Assembly: GCA_902489575.1 (NCBI GenBank)
Contig: CABUAQ010000036.1
Location: forward strand, 1 to 17,356
Length of the DNA stretch: 17,356 nucleotides
Source of the DNA: an uncultured bacterium
GTDB taxonomy: Bacteria; Cyanobacteriota; Vampirovibrionia; Gastranaerophilales; Gastranaerophilaceae
Direction of reading: 5' to 3'
In this document: one piece after another, positions 13,687 to 17,356 of the stretch
How the letters are laid out: the number at the start of each line of letters is the position of its first letter
Numbering within the stretch: the first letter of the stretch is position 1
Position numbers and translations under genes: made by a program
The notes under the pieces: model-generated
Databases searched by the model: none
Seen by the model: only the letters and a program-made list of their open reading frames with translations
Told to the model about the DNA's origin: nothing

Positions 13687-14301
13687 ATGTATACAGAAAT
13701 TCTGAGACAAATTGCTCTTGTAACTGCTTCATCATATTTGATAGGCTCAGTTCCTACAGGATATATTGTTGTAAAATTATTTACCGGTCAAGATATTAGA
13801 ACACTTGGTTCCGGTTCAACAGGCGCAACTAATGTTAAGCGTGTTATGGGTAAAAAATGGTTCTTTATCGTAATGTTCTTAGATGCTCTAAAAGGTGCTC
13901 TGCCTGTAGCTATTACTGCTCATCTTGCAACTGTACATACTCAAATAGGATTACTCCCCGTAATTGCAGCTTTGTGTGTAATTTTAGGACACAGTAAATC
14001 AGTATTTTTAAACTTCACAGGCGGAAAATCGGTAGCTTCAGGTGTAGGAACTCTTATGGCGCTAAATTGGCAGGCCGGTTTAATTATTGCAGCTGTTTGG
14101 GGAATTGTAACTTGGATATCAAAATTCGTTTCTGTAGGTTCAATTATTGCTCTCGCACTTTCTCCGCTTATTATGTGGTTTTTGAATGCACCGATTGCAT
14201 ACATAATTTATGCTTTAGTTGCAGCAATTTATGTAATCTGGCTTCACCGTGAAAACATTAAAAGACTTAAAGATGGAAAAGAAAATAAAGTACGAGAATG
14301 A
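13687..14301 (+). CDS. plsY: Glycerol-3-phosphate acyltransferase PlsY
   Basis: PlsY transfers an acyl group from acyl-phosphate to glycerol-3-phosphate, the first step of bacterial phospholipid synthesis, in the inner membrane. The 204-residue protein is a multi-pass membrane protein with the family motifs. They are SYLIGSVPTGYIV (about 16-28), the Ser/Gly-rich loop LGSGSTGATNVKRVMGKK (about 40-57) and LGHSKSVFLNFTGGKSVASG (about 101-120). The ATG at 13687 is chosen: GGAGA precedes it by 9 bases. An in-frame TTG at 13624 is the -35 box of its promoter and would add 21 non-family residues. The partner plsX is not in the window. The stop codon abuts the stop of the convergent XRE gene. Confidence 0.95.
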   Translation: MYTEILRQIALVTASSYLIGSVPTGYIVVKLFTGQDIRTLGSGSTGATNVKRVMGKKWFFIVMFLDALKGALPVAITAHLATVHTQIGLLPVIAALCVILGHSKSVFLNFTGGKSVASGVGTLMALNWQAGLIIAAVWGIVTWISKFVSVGSIIALALSPLIMWFLNAPIAYIIYALVAAIYVIWLHRENIKRLKDGKENKVRE

Positions 14302-14529
14302 TTATTCTTCAATAATAAATAATTTATATAAATCAACACGCAAAACATTTGCAATTTTTGCCAGTGTTTGTACAGTTGATGATTTGTCACCGCGCTCAAC
14401 TGCACCTATAGTTGTCGGAGAAATACCGGCTAATTCTGCGAGTTTTTCCTGTGAAAGGGACTTTTTCACACGCATTATTCGAATGTTCATACCCACTATT
14501 TTGTCTATTTCATCTACTTTAACAAACAT
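14302..14529 (-). CDS. Small XRE-family transcriptional regulator
   Basis: The 75-residue protein is essentially one Cro/CI-type HTH: GMNIRIMRVKKSLSQEKLAELAGISPTTIGAVERGDKSSTVQTLAKIANVLRVDLYKLF. The turn helices are LSQEKLAELAG and SPTTIGAVERG. The size is typical of phage-like or house regulators. The ATG at 14529 has no Shine-Dalgarno site but has a perfect TATAAT 7 bases upstream; a later ATG (14490) would start right at the HTH. It is divergent from a 76-residue unknown gene, whose promoter carries a perfect 8-bp dyad, and convergent with plsY with zero bases between stop codons. It may repress itself and the divergent gene (inference). Confidence 0.87.
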   Translation of the reverse strand: MFVKVDEIDKIVGMNIRIMRVKKSLSQEKLAELAGISPTTIGAVERGDKSSTVQTLAKIANVLRVDLYKLFIIEE

Positions 14530-14536
14530 AACAAGT

Positions 14537-14542
14537 ATTATA
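14537..14542 (-). promoter_or_regulatory. -10 box of small XRE gene, leaderless arrangement
   Basis: TATAAT on the minus strand lies 7 bases before the ATG (14529-14527), with no ribosome binding site in between. It is the third exact TATAAT with 6-7 base spacing in the window. Confidence 0.45.
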
Positions 14543-14550
14543 ATAAAAGA

Positions 14551-14601
14551 TTGACAGAAAATAATCTATATGCTAAAGCAAATAAAAAAAACACTTTAGC
14601 A
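14551..14601 (+). promoter_or_regulatory. Promoter with 8-bp dyad upstream of the 76-residue gene
   Basis: A perfect TTGACA (14551-14556), a 17-base spacer and TGC-TAAAGC (-10 at 14574-14579) form a promoter with a consensus -35 and a weak, extended -10. The dyad TGCTAAAG (14571-14578) / CTTTAGCA (14594-14601), with a 15-base spacer, covers the -10 and the start site. That is the layout of a repressor operator. The adjacent XRE protein is the natural candidate binder. Confidence 0.45.
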
Positions 14602-14614
14602 AAGAAGAAATAAC

Positions 14615-14845
14615 ATGAAAAATCCTATTGGTGACCTTGAAGATAAGTATATAGAACTTCATAATCTTATCCAAACAATGACATACGCACTATCTACCTG
14701 TGCTGAATATGGTCAATCATGCGATTGTCTTGTATTACTACAAGACCTCATCCAAAAAAAATCTGAACAAGTTTATAATCAAATAGAAGATGCTTCTATT
14801 TACGCTTATACAAATATTTCACCTGAAAACAAAAAAAATAATTAG
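14615..14845 (+). CDS. Small protein of unknown function, 76 residues
   Basis: I do not recognise this protein. It is predicted mostly helical: DLEDKYIELHNLIQTMTYALSTCAEY (about 7-32), then a Gln-Ser-Cys-Asp-Cys turn with three cysteines in total (C29, C36, C38), then LVLLQDLIQKKSEQVYNQIEDAS (about 39-61) and a polar tail. This looks like a soluble helical hairpin with no signal peptide or membrane segment. A weak GAAG-type ribosome site precedes the ATG, and a promoter with a perfect -35 lies upstream, which supports it as a real gene. Its stop codon overlaps the stop of the convergent ffh gene by four bases. It is divergent from a small XRE regulator that may control it. Confidence 0.65.
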   Translation: MKNPIGDLEDKYIELHNLIQTMTYALSTCAEYGQSCDCLVLLQDLIQKKSEQVYNQIEDASIYAYTNISPENKKNN

Positions 14846-16227
14846 AATTTTCTTTTAACTTTTTTCATCATTTTCATTGCTTGAACCATGGCTTTTTTCT
14901 CATTTATTTTGCCAAAACCTCCAAACATTTTCTGCATTTTATTCATACCGCCCATCATCTGACGCATTTGCTCAAACTGTTTAACATACAAGTTGATAGT
15001 ATGCATATCCATACCACAACCTTTTGCAATACGTTTTTTTCGGCTGGTATTCATAAGTTCAGGATTTTCACGTTCTTCAGGGGTCATGCTTTGAATAAAA
15101 ACTTCAATCTTTTTAAACTCGGTTTCTGATGCGTGCGAAATTTTTTCACGATCCGCCTGCTTCAGATTAACCCCCGGAAGCATTCCTAAAATTTGATCCA
15201 TAGAACCGAACATTTTCATTTGTTTTTGCATATTTAAAAAATCATTAAATGAAAATTCAGCTTTACTCATTTTTTCTTGCATTTTCAAAGCTTCTTTTTC
15301 ATCAAAGACTTCTTGAGCACGCTCAACAAGCGAAACAATATCACCCATCCCTAAAATACGTGTTGCCATACGCTCAGGATAAAAATCTTCTAAAGCATTC
15401 AGTTTTTCACCCGTACCTGTCAGCTTGATAGGTTTACCTGTACAATGCACAACAGATAGCGCAGACCCACCGCGCGAATCACCATCAAGTTTTGTTAACA
15501 CAAGACCGGTTAAACCAATCTGGGCATCAAAGTTCTCAGTAACATGAACAGCTTCTTGACCGGTCATAGCATCAATTACAAGAAGTTTTTCCTGAGGCTG
15601 AAACATTCTATCTATAATTAAAAGTTCAGCCATCATCTCAGTATCAATCTGCAAACGCCCCGCAGTATCAAGAATTAGAACATTAAAGCCGTTTCTTTTT
15701 GCATAATCAATTGCACTTTGTACAATATTTTGAACATCTTTAGACTCAGATATCGTGAATACTTCACACCCGATTTCCTGCCCTAGTGTTTGTAACTGTG
15801 TTATTGCTGCAGGTCTATACACATCACACGCAACAAGTAAAGGATTTTTGCCTTCTTTCTTTAACTTTACCGCAAGCTTTGCTGATGATGTTGTCTTACC
15901 AGAACCCTGCAAACCCAGCATCATAATTATACTCGGATGAGCTGATAAATTAAGCGGTTTTATATCTTTACCTAAAAGTCTTACCAATTCATCATGAACA
16001 ATTTTTACTAATTGTTGGGAAGGATTTACCCCCTGTAAAACATTTTCACCTTCTGCCTTATCTTTGATTGAAGAAATAAAAGATTTTACAACCCGCAAGT
16101 TTACATCGGCTTCTAATAATGCACGTCTAATTTCTCGCAAGGCATCTTGCATATTGTCCTGCGTAAGTTCTTGTGAATGTGTTTTGGCAATTATATTTTG
16201 TAATTTTTCGCTTAAATTATCAAACAT
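14842..16227 (-). CDS. ffh: Signal recognition particle protein Ffh
   Basis: Ffh binds SRP RNA and hydrophobic signal sequences and targets nascent membrane proteins to the SRP receptor FtsY. The 461-residue protein has the NG GTPase with G1 GLQGSGKTT (105-113), the DVYRPAAITQL insertion-box region (135-145), G3 DTAGRLQ (187-193) and G4 TKLDGDSRGG (245-254). The methionine-rich M domain (about 320-461) contains the SRP-RNA-binding SRKKRIAKGCGM (395-406) and many Met residues forming the signal-sequence groove. The length is typical. AAAGGG about 8 bases before the ATG and a TATAAT further upstream support the start. No rpsP, rimM or trmD follows, unlike many bacteria. Its end overlaps the stop of the 76-residue gene. 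Confidence 0.98.
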   Translation of the reverse strand: MFDNLSEKLQNIIAKTHSQELTQDNMQDALREIRRALLEADVNLRVVKSFISSIKDKAEGENVLQGVNPSQQLVKIVHDELVRLLGKDIKPLNLSAHPSIIMMLGLQGSGKTTSSAKLAVKLKKEGKNPLLVACDVYRPAAITQLQTLGQEIGCEVFTISESKDVQNIVQSAIDYAKRNGFNVLILDTAGRLQIDTEMMAELLIIDRMFQPQEKLLVIDAMTGQEAVHVTENFDAQIGLTGLVLTKLDGDSRGGSALSVVHCTGKPIKLTGTGEKLNALEDFYPERMATRILGMGDIVSLVERAQEVFDEKEALKMQEKMSKAEFSFNDFLNMQKQMKMFGSMDQILGMLPGVNLKQADREKISHASETEFKKIEVFIQSMTPEERENPELMNTSRKKRIAKGCGMDMHTINLYVKQFEQMRQMMGGMNKMQKMFGGFGKINEKKAMVQAMKMMKKVKRKF

Positions 16228-16247
16228 TTGTTATATCCCTTTAAAGT

Positions 16248-16253
16248 ATTATA
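16248..16253 (-). promoter_or_regulatory. -10 box of ffh
   Basis: TATAAT on the minus strand predicts a start near 16241 and a short leader. The ribosome site AAAGGGA begins almost at the 5' end of that leader. No good -35 box is seen. Confidence 0.4.
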
Positions 16254-16267
16254 TGTTGATTGTAGCA

Positions 16268-16291
16268 TGAAAAAAACAATTACCTAGTAAC
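16268..16291 (-). terminator. Weak terminator after the XRE gene
   Basis: On the minus strand a short TTAC/GTAA stem with a 3-base loop (16280-16290) is followed by TTGTTTTTTTC. The stem is only 4-5 bp. It may separate the XRE gene from ffh, but readthrough is likely. Confidence 0.3.
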
Positions 16292-16294
16292 AAA

Positions 16295-16570
16295 TCAATA
16301 ATGTTCTTCATCAAAAATTTGAAAATTTTCAGGTAAACGATTTTCAACATGTTGAAACAATTCTGCCATTGACCAACCAAAAGCTTCTGCAATCTTTTTT
16401 AAAGTCACAAGTTTTGCCTCATTCTCACCCGTTTCAATTCTACTTAACGTTGAACGCGGAATATCATTTTCATATGCAAACATACAAAGGCTTTTTGATG
16501 TAACATCAATTCTTAATTGTCTTAACGCAGCACCCACTAATTTACAATATTCAGTCTCTTTATTTTTCAT
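16295..16570 (-). CDS. XRE-family regulator divergent from the pilin gene
   Basis: The 91-residue protein has a Cro/CI-type HTH: LVGAALRQLRIDVTSKSLCMFAYENDIPRSTLSRIETGENEAKLVTLKKIAEAFGWSMAELF. The recognition helix is around PRSTLSRIE. A 20-residue acidic tail ends FDEEHY. The ATG at 16570 is chosen because GGAGG lies 5 bases upstream. An upstream in-frame ATG at 16594 falls inside the operator repeat and has no ribosome site. Its gene and the pilin gene share a 42-bp-spaced pair of inverted 18-bp sites. A CATAAT -10 (16607-16602) would start transcription inside the left site, so autorepression together with control of the pilin is likely (inference). Confidence 0.87.
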   Translation of the reverse strand: MKNKETEYCKLVGAALRQLRIDVTSKSLCMFAYENDIPRSTLSRIETGENEAKLVTLKKIAEAFGWSMAELFQHVENRLPENFQIFDEEHY

Positions 16571-16585
16571 AACCCCTCCAGAGCA

Positions 16586-16645
16586 CTGTTCCATATATGG
16601 GATTATGTGCTATAATAAAATCGAACCATCCCAAATATGGAACAG
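16586..16645. promoter_or_regulatory. Paired inverted operators between XRE and pilin genes
   Basis: CTGTTCCATATATGGGAT (16586-16603) recurs as its reverse complement at 16628-16645 with one mismatch in 18. Each copy is itself a near-palindrome around CCATATATGG or CCAAATATGG. The centres are 42 bp apart, about four helical turns, so bound dimers would lie on the same DNA face. The left copy covers the pilin -35 region and the XRE start site. The right copy covers the start of the pilin leader and touches its AGGAG. Confidence 0.8.
16608..16616 (+). promoter_or_regulatory. Extended -10 promoter of the pilin gene
   Basis: TGC followed by TATAAT is a perfect extended -10. The start is predicted near 16623, giving a leader of about 32 bases with AGGAG at 16644-16648. 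It lies exactly between the two operator copies. No -35 consensus is present; that region is occupied by the left operator. Confidence 0.6.
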
Positions 16646-16654
16646 GAGAACTAT

Positions 16655-17344
16655 ATGAACACAATCAAAAAAGCATTCACTCTTGCTGAAACCTTAATGA
16701 CACTTGGAATTATAGGAGTTATTGCGGCATTAACAATTCCTTTAATTATAGATAAATACAAAAGAATATCTTATCAAACAGCCTTTAACAGAGCACACTC
16801 TCAAATTAGACAAGCAGTTAAACTCTGGCAATACGAAGAAGGAGAAGATGTTTACACAAAATATTATGATGATACTGATAAAAAAGGAGAAAATTTAAGA
16901 AATGCTTTCTTCAAAAATATAAAAGGTTCTTTTGATTCCAGAAAAATTGCTGTTGACAAGCTAACACCTTATTACACCTCTGCTAAAAATTCAAAACAAA
17001 AGGCTCATTATTGCCCCCCAACTTGTTGCCACAATCCACAAACAAATAGTTATATAAGTTTCGATGGAATTATGTATAATATATGCGCAAGAGACAATTT
17101 CATTAATATTTCATTTGATATAAACGGTTATGATAAAGGGCCAAATAAATGGGGAATTGATTTATTTGATTTTGACATGAATTCTGAAGGCGAAATTAAA
17201 AATAATTATATATGTACTCGATACAACTGCCAAACGTATTATCACGTAAAAGATGCTCCTGATACTACTAATGTAAATGACGGCATTGGTTGTACTGCCT
17301 GCGCAGTCAAAGATAAAGATTATTTCAATAAAATTGAATTTTAA
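16655..17344 (+). CDS. Type IV pilin-like protein, cysteine-rich
   Basis: The 229-residue protein has a class III prepilin leader, MNTIKKA, cut before Phe8 (FTLAE, with Glu12 at +5). The long N-terminal helix (about 8-33) then runs into QTAFNRAHSQIRQAVKLW. Ala instead of Gly at -1 is accepted by many prepilin peptidases. The globular part holds eight cysteines (C120, C124, C125, C144, C187, C192, C213, C216), suggesting disulphides. The motif FDINGYDKGPNKWGIDLFDFD (154-174) resembles an acidic metal-binding loop common in pilin-like proteins of this lineage (recollection). The ATG at 16655 is chosen over one at 16637: AGGAG sits 6 bases before it, and the earlier ATG lies in the operator. It could be a minor pilin or type II secretion pseudopilin. 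No pilus assembly genes are nearby. Confidence 0.87.
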   Translation: MNTIKKAFTLAETLMTLGIIGVIAALTIPLIIDKYKRISYQTAFNRAHSQIRQAVKLWQYEEGEDVYTKYYDDTDKKGENLRNAFFKNIKGSFDSRKIAVDKLTPYYTSAKNSKQKAHYCPPTCCHNPQTNSYISFDGIMYNICARDNFINISFDINGYDKGPNKWGIDLFDFDMNSEGEIKNNYICTRYNCQTYYHVKDAPDTTNVNDGIGCTACAVKDKDYFNKIEF

Positions 17345-17356
17345 AAGTAAACTTTA

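Noticed and set aside
14249..14554. Open frame of 101 codons on the plus strand overlapping plsY and the small XRE gene
   Set aside because: It is mostly antisense to a clear HTH gene, and its start lies within plsY. No domain or ribosome site supports it.
1..17356. CRISPR array, tRNA, rRNA, transposase or att-like direct repeats
   Set aside because: No regularly spaced repeats, no tRNA T-arm or anticodon-arm pattern, no rRNA-like segment and no transposase or integrase motifs were found when reading both strands.

Overview
The window is a compact, AT-rich bacterial chromosome segment. Genes lie on both strands and no gene-free stretch exceeds about 150 bases. The best guess for the source is a gut Gastranaerophilales/Vampirovibrionia ('Melainabacteria') lineage or a close relative. 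This rests on the base composition, a type IV pilin-like protein with a KKAFTLAE processing site and a D-x-NG-x-x-KGPN-x-x-G-x-D-x-F motif, an AMIN-like periplasmic module, and standard bacterial era, ffh, holA, holB and plsY. The assignment is an inference from sequence style; no taxonomic marker such as rRNA is present.

Layout. 1-600: a small lipoprotein gene (+). 601-2636 (-): a sensorless histidine kinase followed, with a 13-base overlap, by a REC / degenerate-GGDEF / REC protein. 2781-4897 (-): an AGCS sodium:amino-acid symporter and a family 4 uracil-DNA glycosylase in one operon. 5009-5419 (+): a DUF2023 protein. 5421-8944 (-): a 770-residue AMIN/transmembrane scaffold-like protein, then an orphan ABC-type solute-binding protein. 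9054-9953 (+): Era GTPase. 9994-10557 (-): a membrane-anchored small heat-shock-like protein. 10697-11643: three small DNA-binding regulators (RHH, LuxR-type HTH, XRE). 11771-14301 (+): DNA polymerase III delta, delta-prime and PlsY. 14302-14845: an XRE regulator and a 76-residue unknown protein, divergent. 14842-16227 (-): Ffh. 16295-17344: a divergent XRE regulator / cysteine-rich pilin pair.

How the parts work together. Much of the window is housekeeping: the clamp-loader delta and delta-prime subunits, ribosome maturation (Era), SRP targeting (Ffh), phospholipid synthesis (PlsY) and base-excision repair (UDG). Among these genes sit five small stand-alone transcription factors, several with dyads or repeats in their own promoters. 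The clearest regulatory module is at the right end. An XRE gene and a cysteine-rich pilin gene diverge from a region holding two 18-bp inverted operator copies (17/18 identical) centred 42 bp apart and flanking an extended -10 promoter.

A window-wide pattern is that several genes at the head of transcription units (histidine kinase, AGCS symporter, an XRE, era, holA, probably a second XRE) have a -10 hexamer 5-8 bases before the ATG and no Shine-Dalgarno sequence. This points to leaderless mRNAs. Operon-internal genes and the remaining first genes mostly have good GAGG/AGGAG-type sites. No tRNA, rRNA, CRISPR array, transposase or insertion sequence was seen.
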